A stretch of 64,000 nt of DNA from Nematostella vectensis (Eukaryota > Cnidaria > Anthozoa > Actiniaria > Edwardsiidae), in assembly GCF_932526225.1 (NCBI RefSeq), contig NC_064037.1, forward strand, positions 2,757,203-2,821,202, given 5' to 3'. The notes under the pieces are model-generated. The model saw only the letters and a list, made by a program, of their open reading frames with translations, searched no databases and was not told the origin of the DNA. Position 1 is the first letter of the stretch. Each line of letters starts with the position of its first letter. Position numbers and translations under genes: made by a program. Below are positions 35,636 through 47,144 of this stretch, in pieces.

Positions 35636-37921
35636 TTCAGCAAAATTTGCCAACACTGTTTAGCTTTCTCTCTCTCATTTCCTTGTGAAGTATTGGCTTT
35701 CTTCCATTAGGGTTCAATGACAGAAAACAAAAGCAACACAGGTAAAATGGGATAGAAAAACTGAGATTTTCTTCCTCTGTGCAAAGTGTGTGTTTGACGC
35801 TAAACTCGTGGTTTTCAACTGTTTTTACTTGGGTGACAAACATTTTCATGTTTGTGCAGCTTACACCACCAAGCTAATCATAAATTAACGATTAGAGGTA
35901 ATCTCTGAAACGTCAATGAGTCAATTCAAAGAATAGAAACACAGTTTTGCAAACTGGTAAAGCTTTGAAATCTTGAAATTGCCTTATAAAGATCACAGTA
36001 GTCGAGGAATGAAGATTAAACCTCAGAATTGACTATCGAAAATTTGTTCTTGTACAATAACCCCCTCGTCGCACTTGTTGTTGTAGGTGCTACATGTATC
36101 GGACTATACAGAGGACGTGAATTCGCTTGGAGGCAACAGCGCAACTATTCTTAAAACATTGTGATGACATTTATAGCGTAAAAACAAAGATGAATCAATT
36201 GAGGGGCCCCGAATGGTCCCCCGAAATGTTGATGTGCTCGCAGTTTTCGGCTAATGCTCGCGCAGTTTTTTCGCCGTGCTCGCATTGTATTTTTTTCGAT
36301 GTGCTCGCTGCTCGATTTATTCAACAACTAAACATGCTCGGTCTCGCATAAAAAACGGGGTGCTCGCAAATGCTCGCCAAAGACCATTCGGGGGCCCTCA
36401 ATTGCAAAGTTTGCAAGGTCTGTTTTTAGCCGACTTCTCATGTGGCTACAAGTTGGAGCATTGATAAGTGTTTCTGTAAATCTACGAAAAAATCCATCGC
36501 GCAGATTTTGCCTCATAGCTTGTATAAAACTTTTTAATAAACGTCATCTGATAAAGCAAGGCTTATCGATAAAGGTGCGAAATCGCTCTTAAAATAAAAC
36601 TGCGAAATCGCTCTTACAATATGAGCTGTTGAGGCAAAACAATTGTAGCCGGCCACCTTAAAATAATTAACAAATAAGAACGGCCCAGCCTCAACTGAAA
36701 ATTAGATGTTTAAAGAAAAAAAATTGAGTGTATTTCATGGTCGTTACTCGAAAGACCCCTAAAGCAATCGGTTATAACTTTGCAACATTTAATGAAGAAA
36801 ATTAAAACTTATTGACTTCCTTCCCAAATACACGATTTTCAATTTCCAGTTTGATTAGAATAGCTTCCGGATCTTCTTGACTATTTTAAAAAGCGGTGAT
36901 TTGACCAAGATTTGGTCGGGTCAATCAATTTATAATCAAAACAAGTGGAGACCTAAGGGGGAAAGTACTAGCCGCGGCCACGTGTAAAATTATTTCTACA
37001 ATAAAAAGTTAGAATCCTCGTCATCTTGGCTAATACAATAATACCACAAAACAGGACCCGACCTTATATCATTTATTTGATGTAAAATAACTCAATAATA
37101 ACATATAATCACCATGAGCTTTCAAATACAACTAATGTCCCTTTTTTGAAAATTAGAAAATGTTTTGCTCCGCCTTTTTGTCAGGGGCATTTACGAAATA
37201 TATGAATATTAAAAAAATTCTATTTCTATTTTCATTTAGTGAAATCCCTAGAGGTCAAATCACAGATAAAAAAATATACTGATTGAAGATTTTAAATTAT
37301 GGTTTAATTTTCTAAAATAATAACTATTCATAAATAACAATCCATATGATTTCTTTGATCAATATTCTTATATTATAAATTTCTCGTTTAATATTTAACA
37401 TATTTGTTTCTTCCTTGAGTCCCAGTGGCATAGGAGAACATGGCGCCAGTCTTGCGTTGGGGACAAACACAATTCAATATAAAATCATCGCTTGGCACAT
37501 TTTATATGTAAAAACATGATGACCAAAGATAACGCACTCACGTGCCACCGGGACTCGCGGAAAATAAATTCATTTTATAAAGGTCTGGAACTCGGTCTGG
37601 AACTAAAATGTTTTTACATCAGATCTTGAGAAACGAAAGCTACATAATTAAAAAAAATAAATTTCATCTCCGAAAAGCTGAAGTAAATTTAGCTTAGCTT
37701 TGCCTTGATGGAGAAAGGAATATCTTAGAGATCAAAGTATTTCATCGATCGCGTGACTTTGATAACAGAGCGTGACAGAGTCGATTATGTCTCGCACTAA
37801 AAGTGAGAAATATTATTCTTCCACGATAGAGAGAACACCATTCAAATCACCAGTCTCAATCTAAACATGTTATTTGTCTATTAAAAGCAACTGTTTGTGT
37901 TATTCCGTCTGTTTTGAGCGT
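35636..37921. other. Intergenic, contains one MITE
   Basis: Apart from the element at 36196-36404 the stretch is AT-rich (particularly 36660-37900) and shows no exon or RNA gene that I recognise. Confidence 0.4.
36196..36404. mobile_element. 209-bp MITE with 23-bp terminal inverted repeats
   Basis: CAATTGAGGGGCCCCGAATG at 36196 is matched in reverse complement at the right end, 36382-36404. The interior repeats TGCTCGC several times. It has no ORF of interest. Confidence 0.72.
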
Positions 37922-38578
37922 CTAGCTTTCTTGTAGCGCAGAATATTTACGCTGGGCTTTAATGCGAAGGGAGTGAAATCGTCCCCGCTTGAAGGATGAT
38001 TTAGAATTCTCCCGCATTGATTTACTTCTCTGGAATTGCTTATACGGTTCGATTTGATTATCACTTTCAGTCTCGTGTAATTCGGGCGTTATAAGGTTCA
38101 ATGTACTTATATTTTCGTGTGCTAAGGCCAATCTATTGGTAATTTTCGCAGAAGGTTCGACCAAGCCGTATTCATCAATAGTATGCCTAAGCACACGCAT
38201 CCAGGTACAACACGACTCTGCCGAGCTTGCCTTGAACAGATGAATTCCTCGCTTCGTCTTCAACGCAAACTTTAGGCATCCTTTCTCTAATATCCTGGTG
38301 AGCAGCCCAGAGTCTCCTTTATTGTAATTCACAGATTTATCCATTGGAGATATACTCCAAAATCCTGGCTTTTTGTTTTGTGTACCAAAGACGGCACACG
38401 AAGTACCATGTGTTAGCTCGATACTGCCGGCAAACTTCGCATCACTAGAGTTGAAAAATAACAGACTGTGCTCTCTAAGCACGACCCAGTACTCTTTCCA
38501 TGTGTTCTTCCTGAGTTTTTTTCTAAGGTAATCCTTGTATAGAGGCTCTACATCAATATTCAACGACTGTACGTTCAT
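37922..38578 (-). CDS. PH-domain protein, single exon
   Basis: ATG at 38578 opens 218 residues. A pleckstrin-homology domain covers about residues 13-133: YLRKKLRKNTWKEYWVVLRE (first strands), LLFFNSSDAKFAGSIEL, LKFALKTKRGIHLFKA, and the C-terminal helix with its invariant Trp in CCTWMRVLRHTIDEY. The tail (about 140-218) is polar, basic and Ser-rich (QRSKSMRENSKSSFKRGRF) with no second domain. PH domains bind phosphoinositides or proteins at membranes, so an adaptor role is likely. The KNTWKEYWVVLRE start recalls STAP-type adaptors, but the SH2 domain of those is absent. A longer spliced form cannot be excluded, since the ORF could be one exon of a larger gene. Confidence 0.7.
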   Translation of the reverse strand: MNVQSLNIDVEPLYKDYLRKKLRKNTWKEYWVVLREHSLLFFNSSDAKFAGSIELTHGTSCAVFGTQNKKPGFWSISPMDKSVNYNKGDSGLLTRILEKGCLKFALKTKRGIHLFKASSAESCCTWMRVLRHTIDEYGLVEPSAKITNRLALAHENISTLNLITPELHETESDNQIEPYKQFQRSKSMRENSKSSFKRGRFHSLRIKAQRKYSALQES

Positions 38579-39893
38579 CTTGAATCGTAGAGTAATTCCG
38601 TGTCTGCCTTCATTTCCCGTGAATTATCAAAGTTGCGCTTGGCGATAATTCGACGATGAAACACGCAACCGGCCTCAAGTCTAGCTATTAATTCGCTATG
38701 TAAGCAGATCTAAAGGCATGATCTGCCGATTCGTAGGCCCATTAGTTCGCTCCGTCCGCGCCAGTTCAACGGCATATCGTTTTACAAGATATCCATCGTC
38801 TCACGCCAGCTGACAGTGACGTGATGTTTTGTTGTAAGCAAGACCGGAGCGTGACCCATTACGACAAAAAGCCATAATACCAGCCGCATTAACCGCGGTA
38901 ATGTATTAGGACTAGTTAAAATTGCTGTAATGAGCAATCCTTGTGCTTTACCACACGCAGTTTTAGAGTAGAATTGAGTACGTACATCTGTTGTTATGGA
39001 AACAGTCAATAATATCTACCTGCTAATGCTAAATCATAGATGATATCATCCTTACTATAAAATATAGAGCGTCAAGTGGTCTTTGCAAGGGGATTTTTAG
39101 GTGGAATACGTTTGCAATGGGAGCATTCGGAAATCCCCCAGTAGGATAACAGGGCCATACCTGCCTCGTTTTCAGCCAGGTGTGGGTGGAATGAAACGTA
39201 GGGCCGAGAATAACAAATGTAGGAAAACAAAGTCAGCATCAAATTAGTTTTATTCTAGCTTGTGATGTAGTTAATTTTTTCCTTAGTCAACATACTTTGT
39301 CATTATGCTGTACTGTTTAGTATACAGTGTTTGCACAGGTAAATTAGGCTATCAATTACGACGAGTTGATTATCAAATTCATTATGCCATATATTGGGTG
39401 CTTAGGGTGACTAATCCTAACGGCGCTGGTCACCTAAATCCAGTATAACTACCTACTCGTGGTGCACCTGTTTTAGACAAAATGTTATACTTGGGACCGA
39501 GTAAGGGACGGTATATTCCCTTCTGGGTAGGTGGAGCTCGTTAGCCTTGGTTGGCAGTCCACCTAGGGGAAGGAAAACCCTGATTCCAAACCTCCGCTGC
39601 CTTGCGGCTATACCCGTTGTGGGAAAGGCTAAGGGAGCAAACCCCTACAGAAAACCCGGAGTGGAGCCCCGTTAGGCAGCCTGTCCTATCAGTCGCTGGC
39701 AACTCCTGCAGTCGACCTGGTACCAAACGTATTGGCTATGTCTTTCCTTTGGACCCTATCAGCAAGACCAAGAGGGGGATTCTGGGAGTTGGGCAAACCA
39801 GTCTCTCCATATTTTATGCCCAGGCTAGCGCCTGGAAAGAAATGTCAACTTTCATCGCGCTGATGTCATGGACACTGACTGTCCGAAGACTGC

Positions 39894-39935
<42 letters not shown>

Positions 39936-40121
39936 TGCCATATTAGAGTTTCGGGGTGAAGTGCGGTCCCTTCTGGTATATACAATACGAACAAGTTGTA
40001 ACAAGTTTTTTTATGACAGAGCAGGTATCATGATAAGTTATGGAGATATATTTGGGTTACCTGTGGAAAAATACTGGGTACTAGCCACGGCCCCGCTGAT
40101 TGCCGGGATGGTGCACGCTGG
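38579..40121. other. Intergenic with a tailed repeat upstream of RPS21
   Basis: It holds a probable SINE or LINE-derived repeat ending in a (TAC)n tail (about 39490-39936). The last 180 bases before 40122 should include the RPS21 promoter. No TATA box is seen, as is common for ribosomal protein genes. Confidence 0.4.
39490..39936 (+). mobile_element. Probable SINE/LINE-derived repeat with (TAC)14 tail
   Basis: A GC-richer, gene-like block without a long conserved frame ends in a perfect (TAC)n tract at 39895-39936. A simple-repeat tail on a moderately GC-rich block is typical of non-LTR-derived inserts. The family assignment is a guess; the left boundary is unclear. Confidence 0.45.
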
Positions 40122-40176
40122 CTTTCTCTTTTCCGCCATCTTGCTTACGGCTGTTACCTCCGAGGCAACGTGAATT
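40122..40176 (+). promoter_or_regulatory. 5'TOP start and non-coding first exon of RPS21
   Basis: A pyrimidine tract CTTTCTCTTTTCC at 40122-40134 is followed by GCCATCTTG, a YY1-like site, the usual arrangement at ribosomal protein gene starts. The exon ends GAATT|GTAAGT at 40176/40177. The 94-base intron ends TTTTTGTAG at 40270. The TOP tract would place translation under mTOR/LARP1-type growth control. Confidence 0.75.
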
Positions 40177-40282
40177 GTAAGTGCTATAACACATATAAAA
40201 TACACCAAGACTTGTTTTTGTTGGCCTCAAATTGTAAAATAGTTATTTATTTTCCTGTATCTTTTTGTAGAATCGATCAAAC

Positions 40283-42586
40283 ATGCAGAACGAAGCCGGA
40301 GAAAACGTGGATATGTACATCCCACGAAAATGGTAGGAATGGAACATTTGCACGTGGACTTAGATCCGTTCGACCTCGTATAGATAAATCACTTGGTTTA
40401 ATGGCTCATGAAACTCGACCAATTTTACACTTATGATTAAACTAGTGTCACTATATGTGACTTATAATTGTTACAAGAAAGCTTCCTATCTGCGAAGCAT
40501 TGATATTGTACCTGAGAGCCTGGAGCGTATGCCCAAATACTAGATGCCCGAAAGTTTTATAATTTTGTGAAAAATAATTATAAGGATTATATTAATCATT
40601 CTAAAGCCGTTAGCTTTGCTAAGAACTTGGAAGCAGTTGATGTACTAAAGCAATTTTATGAAACTAAATATGAAATTTTCAAACATATTTTAAGCTAAAA
40701 AAACAGAGACAAGAACACTGAAAAGGACAATTTATTCTCCTATCTTGATGAGATTAGGAGCTTACAAACAACTCTGTGAACAACACTAAAAAAAGCAGCC
40801 AAATAAAGCTAATGTTGAATGTGACAGCCAAGGAAATCAAGAACACTCTGGTAGTTATAAACCAAATAACACAAACAAATAAATAAATTTAGATGGAGTA
40901 GAAAGTGGTACAGAGAGCGAGTTCTTTATATGCTTTTAATGGCTGTAAAGTTGATTTTGAAAGTTCCTGTACAAGACAGTAAGAATGCATACAGCAACTC
41001 AATCAATGTTTAAAGTTTACTTAGATATATAATGCAAATACAGTTTTGAACAGTCAAGGATTATAAAAATTACTTATATTAACAAAACTAGCCTGTAATT
41101 TGTTAACCATTATATAGAAAAAAAAGGAGCACACAGCAAAGTTGTTATCTGCCTACCATTTTGTTTATACATGCCATGGAAAGCCAATTCAAGTGATGAT
41201 TCATCTAGCAGAATGGTTGCCTGAGAAGTTGTTGAATTTGAATCATATCATCTTACATTTCACAGCATTGAGAACTAGGGCCTAAAGCAATGATGAACAC
41301 TGAATAAGCCAAGGAAAACTTTTAAGGTTTAATTCCTTTTTCTTTGGAATGATAATTTTTTATTCTATTACAACCAATAGGCCACTAAATACAGTTAATT
41401 ATAAGTATGACTTTTTCCAATATACGTCAATACATTTTTCGTTGATTGTCCCAGAGTGTTTTTGTCTTCCTGTCTTTGTTGAATCAATTGATAAGTTAGT
41501 TGATATTTGCACGAAAGCATTTTTCTCACCAGGAAGTTTTTAAATAGTCATAATAAATTATTTTTTGATATTGTATCCTTAGTCTGTACCAAGAATGACC
41601 AGACCTCTGTCTTCTCTGCAGGCTCAAGGCCCATGCACTTAGTTAATTATTCTTAAAAAAAGTAGCTACCATTTGCTTTGCAAGCTTACTGAAAGTCATC
41701 TAATGTTTACTTTAAAGCTAATGACTGTTTCTTAATATTTGCAGCTCTGTGACCAACAGCATCATCTCTGCTAAGGATCATGCCTCTGTACAGCTTAATG
41801 TTGGTGAGGTGAGTATCCAACTTACTTGAGTCATGCCAATCTAGACATTTGTATGACAACAGGATTTGTTTGAGCGTTTTTGATAAAATACACAATTCAC
41901 TGTATGGGTGCTAATGTGAGCCTACTCTATTGTACAGTGGGTTGCTCACTTCCAGTTCTAAAAGTTTGTTCCTTTTTTGACAAAGTTGGGGGTTTACACT
42001 ATGGGCAATTTTGAAGGAATATTATGAATTATGAACTTGATGTGAATAATACATACATACATGTATCAATGTAATGCTATCTCAACATTTCTGACTGTTC
42101 TTTTCAAGATTGATGAAACAGGGAGGTTCACTGGTAACTCCACCACATATGCACTGTGTGGATTCCTCAGGAAACAGGTACAGTTGTTCTCTCACTAGCT
42201 TTAAAAATAATCTGTTGTTGTTGAAAATATGGTTTACAGGTAGTATAAATGAATATCTGCATGAGTTTATTAGCCCTTTGGCATAGCACAGTACCAGGTA
42301 CACAAAACTTTGGCGAGGTGTGAATATGGGAAGGGTGTAGGAATACTTCCTTTTGGTGCTTGAAGGTGTTTTACTTTTTGATGATGAACTTGGCCATTAC
42401 TTTAGGGTGAGGCAGACGACTCGCTCACACAGATTGCAAGGAGGGATGGCATTATCTCTAAGTAAGTTTGTATTGATATTAATTTCCCTTTCTTTTTGTC
42501 TTTCTTCATTTGCAAATATTTATATCTTTTTTTGGATGACCTAACAGATATGTTTGCTCTTATCTTGCAGGACATACAACATGTAA
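40283..42586 (+). CDS. RPS21: Ribosomal protein S21 (eS21), five coding exons
   Basis: Exons 40283-40332, 41745-41808, 42109-42177, 42406-42461 and 42571-42586 join in phase to 84 residues; human RPS21 has 83. The N-terminus MQNEAGENVDMYIPRKC, then AKDHASVQLNVGE, GRFTG, TYALCG and the C-terminal IARRDGIISK all align with the eS21 family from memory. It is a component of the 40S subunit. The final exon adds only TYNM: the last donor is TCTAA|GTAAGT and the acceptor CTTGCAG|G at 42570/42571. If that intron is retained, TAA follows the last Lys at once (42463-42465), giving an 80-residue form ending IISK. Most family members end SKNF, so the spliced end is plausible but not proven. Poly(A) signal AATAAA is at 42597-42602. 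Confidence 0.95.
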
Positions 42587-42596
42587 ATGTTCTATC

Positions 42597-42602
42597 AATA
42601 AA
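42597..42602 (+). terminator. Poly(A) signal of RPS21
   Basis: AATAAA lies 10 bases after the stop codon, implying a very short 3' UTR, which is usual for ribosomal protein messages. Confidence 0.8.
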
Positions 42603-45527
42603 CATGTGAATTTACCATAAATTTGTGTTCTGTTTTTATTTATAATTAGCTTTTGTCAATCATGACCCACCAAAAGTACACAAGATAGTACTGTATTTAC
42701 TCGAATAAGCGCCCCAGCAATTATTAAATTTTTTCGACTCTCACATGGGGTGCTTGCGAGGGAGACACATTCAAAAGGAGGAGCTTCGCACAAAAAGGCC
42801 GAACGTTTTTTTTTTTTTTTCTTTTGATTAATCAGTTTTATACTACTACAACCGTTTCTCTGTCTCTATATTCGTACTTCTTGGAGCAGGTTTTCATCTA
42901 TCGAAAAAAAATTGCCTCTTTCTTGTCCAGAGTCTATGTGCTCCAGTGCGGAAGAATGTGTTTTGAATATGAACAGCAATAGATTATGATATTTACTAGG
43001 GTAAGGGGGGGGCATTCAAGGATTAATACTTTTGGTTTAAAGGGGGCGCTTATTGGAGTAAATACGGTATGCATGTCGCTGCTCATCCTTCCTTTAAACA
43101 GTAATTGTTACGGTTAACCGTCCCGCTTATACAAGACCAGGCGATAAATAATTTCAATTCGAGGACGGATATACGTGGCCATCAGTACATGGCGCGTGAT
43201 AAATGTTTCTCCAGATCAGCTCGTGAGACAACATGAAGAAATGAGGTTCTTTAAGGGTCAAACTTTGATGTACATCCGTCTGAAAAAGAAAGGGGATTAC
43301 CACTAATTTGTCTCCTTTTTTGAATTCTAGAAGACTCTTTCATTAGACGAACAAATGATACATCTGAATCAAGATTTAAGATAAGGGTTGTCAAATTATA
43401 CTTAGTGTTATTGAGTTACACCTTTTAAGTGCTTTTTAGATAAAGCGAACGCAAAGTAACAGTCATCCTTAACAGATTAACAAAGCTGAATTGACATATT
43501 TTTATCATTTTTTTATTATTTTATGGATATTAGCTCGAGCTATGATGCACAAGTAAAAGAGTCTGATTTCTGTATTTATTCATCAGTAACACAGCAACTA
43601 GTAAGTAAAAAGACGGGACGTTTTTCCAATAATTTGATCACCATGAAATATGTGAGGGGAATATGACAAAAAGAAACGCGCGGCGCGCGCATCGGTGACT
43701 TGTTTTCTTGTCGAATCCAAACGTTTATCTTACACGGCCAGCTCCACGGTGCAGTGATTATTTTGAGTGTTAGTGTAATGGCAAGGACTTATACTGAGTG
43801 TGCGGAAATGTCGCCGATCGCTCTCCAGATAAGGTTATTAGTGCGACCCCATTCAACCCGACCTCAACCAACATAAGGACTCAATGCATCCCAAATGGCA
43901 CCAGCATTCTTTAAACAGGGCGTGACCTTAATGTATTGTTCAATTTTTGGTGGGGGAGGGGACAAAGAGAACCGACAGAGAGCCAAGGAGGGGGATGACC
44001 TTGGTCTCCTGGCTACGATCCTGAGAAATGTGATTAAAAAGGAAATCACACTAATTCCTGTTGTATGCAATATCCGAAGAAAACCCAAAAAGCGCACAGT
44101 CTGAATTGGGTCTAAAGTTCTTCATAATTTCATAGTTTTTTTTTTTTTTTGCAAAAGCCAGCCACAGTAGCCAAATATCGAGATATCTTTCTTGTCAAAA
44201 ATTTCTCTACAGCGTTGGGCATTTCCATATTTGCGCGCCATCTAAAAGCCAGCGACAAGTGCATCAATCAGAGTAGCCAAATAGCCGTGTTTCTTTACCG
44301 GAGTATAAGAGATGGTTTACCTAACCCCATTTCCAGACCCCCCTGCTCTGTTGCAGAATTGGTTTTGCTTAACTTAACATGTAAGAGGACCAGAAGACAA
44401 TCTCGAGACCCGTCAACCCTTCTGAACCGAGTCCTCCCCTTCCTCCTTGTTCGTCTTTTAAAAACCTGGCTTTTTATTTATGGAGATAGTAGTATGATTC
44501 TTGCGCTACAAGGATGACAACGCTAAATAGTGCTGATTTCGCCCCGCACAGTCACGTCAGGCGCGTTCCAGGTTTCTGTCTTCAGTGCAGGACTTGGCCG
44601 CATAACCAAAGGCGCATTAATATACTATCTCTCATCCATGTAAACCGCGTGGAAGCACAGTGCGCCTTAATAGCAAAGATAAATTTATTATGTTGAGCAT
44701 TCGAAATGCGCGATCTGCGCGTTCTTTAAGGTCCCCTCATGGCCATACATTTAGCTAATTACATTCGACTTTAACTTGACCTCACCAGTTTTGCATACCG
44801 CGTCGTTTTTTCGGGGTTATTTTCCCAGTTTTCTGCCAGTTGATACCTGGGCATGTTTGTATATGTTAGAGTTGCATCAGATCTGTAATCAGATTTGTAA
44901 TTTGTTCTCATCACATGTGAGTATATGGTCTCCTATAAACTGTAACGCATAACCCCCCACCGCGTGTGTGTTTTTTATATGTAGAATAAACAATATAAAC
45001 ATCTGTGCGAAGGATCGCAGAGAGTAAGCACAGAATATTAGTAATTTCTAAGGCTGAAATTTTAGTTAAAGTCAGCTGTCATTATTTTCCTTTCCTCTGC
45101 ATGGTTTTGTGTAAAAACACACACACAAAACGTGCTTTGGTTATCAGGTCCACTTGACTTGTGCAGGAGTCGCCGAGGAAACGCGTTAATTTGAGAATGC
45201 CGCCATCGGGTCGCGCAGGGCGTTGAGACGAAGTGCCAACCGCTAAGAGGAATGCCGCTGACGTGCCTTAATTACGGTTATTATTAAGGTTAGGGTCAAA
45301 CGGAGGGTTATATTTATGTAGGGTAAATAAAACTGCAGCAATTTGGGACCGGCGACCGGAGATTTAACACTGCGCTTCCTTACAAAGTTCGGGGGTGCTG
45401 TAAATCTTAATGGTCAGCCGGTTAAAAAAGTCGAAATCCCCGAAAACGAAAAAGTAAAAGCTGATAACTGCGAGCTAGACTACCAAATTGCGAGTAAAGT
45501 GCGAATCTAGGACTTAAAAATAAAAGC
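42603..45527. other. Intergenic, contains one MITE
   Basis: Besides the element at 42689-43069, small ORFs here start without ATG or have no recognisable content. A short (CA)n-like tract lies near 45116-45129. Confidence 0.4.
42689..43069. mobile_element. 381-bp MITE with 27-bp terminal inverted repeats
   Basis: The left end TACTGTATTTACTCGAATAA, continuing GCGCCCC, matches the reverse complement of 43043-43069 with two mismatches. The first and last two bases, TA, may belong to the target duplication. The interior is non-coding with a poly-T run. Confidence 0.75.
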
Positions 45528-46094
45528 ATGCCTCAGCTAAAACTAAAACAAGAAGTCCCTAACGATAACAAACGAGACGGCAAGATGTTTTATCTTCGCA
45601 AAGAAGCCATTACAGCGAAGAAAAAAAAGGGAATCACGACGGGGGAAGACCACAAAGAAGAGAAAAACGAAAAGGTGAACAGTGACGAATACAGAAACAG
45701 ACACAATAGCCAGAGCTCACCCGAGACCGTGAACCCGCGAAGAAACAGTAGCAAGGACAGTGTACAGGGTAGGAAGCTCCCAAAACGAGAGGCTCCAAAA
45801 GCGACCACAACTAGTTACATTTCAATCAAGGACCCGCTTCGATCCACGCCACCAGAACGGTACAGCGAACGAGGCTCATTCATACTGCACGAAGCGGTGG
45901 CCAGCGGTCTGTTAGACTTTGCTGAAATACTGATCAACGCGGGCGCTGAAGTGACGGAGCTAACGCCAAATGGACTCACACCGCTTGAGGTTGCAGTTTT
46001 GGCGGGAAACTTCGACGCGGCCGCGCTATTGTTGAAGTACGGGGCCCCTGTGGCGCCGATACGAAACGGTGCTCCAACATCAGTGAAGATGTAA
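45528..46094 (+). CDS. Small ankyrin-repeat protein, single exon
   Basis: ATG at 45528 opens 188 residues. Residues 1-100 are highly charged and Lys/Glu/Ser-rich (AKKKKGITTGEDHKEEKNEK), likely disordered. Residues about 115-178 hold two ankyrin repeats: ILHEAVASGLLDFAEILINA followed by GAEV, then NGLTPLEVAVLAGNFDAAAL with LLKYGA. The TPLEVAV and G-N helices fit the ankyrin consensus. It ends shortly after, at SVKM. Such modules mediate protein binding. The layout (basic tail, then two C-terminal ankyrins) recalls small ankyrin-repeat regulators, but I cannot name an orthologue. Absence of introns and good frame length support a real gene. Confidence 0.75.
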   Translation: MPQLKLKQEVPNDNKRDGKMFYLRKEAITAKKKKGITTGEDHKEEKNEKVNSDEYRNRHNSQSSPETVNPRRNSSKDSVQGRKLPKREAPKATTTSYISIKDPLRSTPPERYSERGSFILHEAVASGLLDFAEILINAGAEVTELTPNGLTPLEVAVLAGNFDAAALLLKYGAPVAPIRNGAPTSVKM

Positions 46095-47144
46095 TTGGAT
46101 GGTTTATGAACCTCCCAGTTTATAATTTACTCAGTGGTATTGGCTTACTTAACAAGTAAGGAAGGGAGTTGATTATAAGTAACGTACTTGGTATTGAAAG
46201 TGCTTTCACTGAATCCGAGTGAACCGACGTACTCAGTTTGTATGTAACACCAGTCAAACAGGTCATGCAGGAATGACAGGCTGTGCAACCAACAGCATAT
46301 CAGGCTATGTCAATTGATAAACCTCTCAACAGTGGTTTGGAGTTGCTTTAGTTGCGTTAGAACGCATATTTTTACAAGAAGTTGTTCAAATTTATCAACG
46401 ATCTTTATGGCAAATTACATATATTGTATAATTGCATAACTTTTACTTTAAAACGAAAATCAAGTTATCGAACATAAAAATATTTACCCGGCCCTTCTTT
46501 CAAATACCTAATAGTTCGTCACTTTTGCAAGCTTTAATTGCGACACAATTGGCTTTTTGCCCAATTTCTTGAGTAACCGGAAAACTGGACACAGGGCACC
46601 CTAGAAGTAAGCAAGACGTCACCGGCCCGTAGCAAGGATTTTGAGCGGGGGTTTTCGTTTACCCTTTTATTCCTATGTAGTTCGTTCTAGCTTGCAGTGG
46701 TACTTAATTTTCCTTTATGAGAGCGAACTGTCCTGTCGAGTTGGGGAGAGAGGGGGGGGGGGGGGGGGGGGGGGTGGCTACAGGCTCCGGGACTGTGACA
46801 CACAATGGAATGATAATGCTTTATTGCTGGCCAGCAAAAGCAGAGTCGCAGCAAAAGGTGCACCTTGTCACCCTCAGGAAGGGAGGGTGGGGGAAATTAC
46901 AATACAAGCTTTAGTTCTTCAGCAAAAATACGTAAAAGGATTTAAATGTAATTGTGTGCACTTAGAACATTAGAACATGGTTTATCCTGCATAAGCGGTT
47001 TAAATGCTAAAAGGTTTTAGGCTTTATATTTCTTTGTTAATAAATCTATGTGAAAATGCGCCACTCCGCTGTCTCCTTAAAGCGTCTTTACATCTTTTGT
47101 TTTGTCAACCGTATTCCTTTACTTTCTCTATCATTCATCATGGG
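46095..47144. other. Convergent intergenic space
   Basis: It should contain the 3' UTRs of the ankyrin gene (+) and the SLC22 gene (-). A G homopolymer of 23 bases lies at 46752-46774. A short repeat-like start GGCCCGTAGCAAGGATTTT near 46624 resembles other dispersed elements in the window. Confidence 0.45.

Noticed and set aside
35636-35656. Upstream start for the GPCR pseudogene
   Set aside because: The codon there is GTG; the first ATG is at 35635.
39868-40173. 101-residue + strand ORF with a run of tyrosines
   Set aside because: The Tyr run is the (TAC)n microsatellite, and its 3' half overlaps the promoter and TOP exon of RPS21.
41186-41240. C/D-box snoRNA candidate in RPS21 intron (GTGATGA ... 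CTGA with AATTCAA/TTGAATT ends)
   Set aside because: Too short, the D box is not next to the closing stem and no C'/D' pair is clear.
41911-41955. Hairpin GTGAGC ... GCTCAC in RPS21 intron, possible H/ACA RNA
   Set aside because: No H box or ACA at the expected distance.
44149-44517. 122-residue + strand ORF
   Set aside because: It lacks an ATG start and I recognise no domain; probably chance.
45590-45808. - strand ORF opposite the ankyrin gene
   Set aside because: Shadow of the charged N-terminal half of the + strand gene, with low-complexity content.
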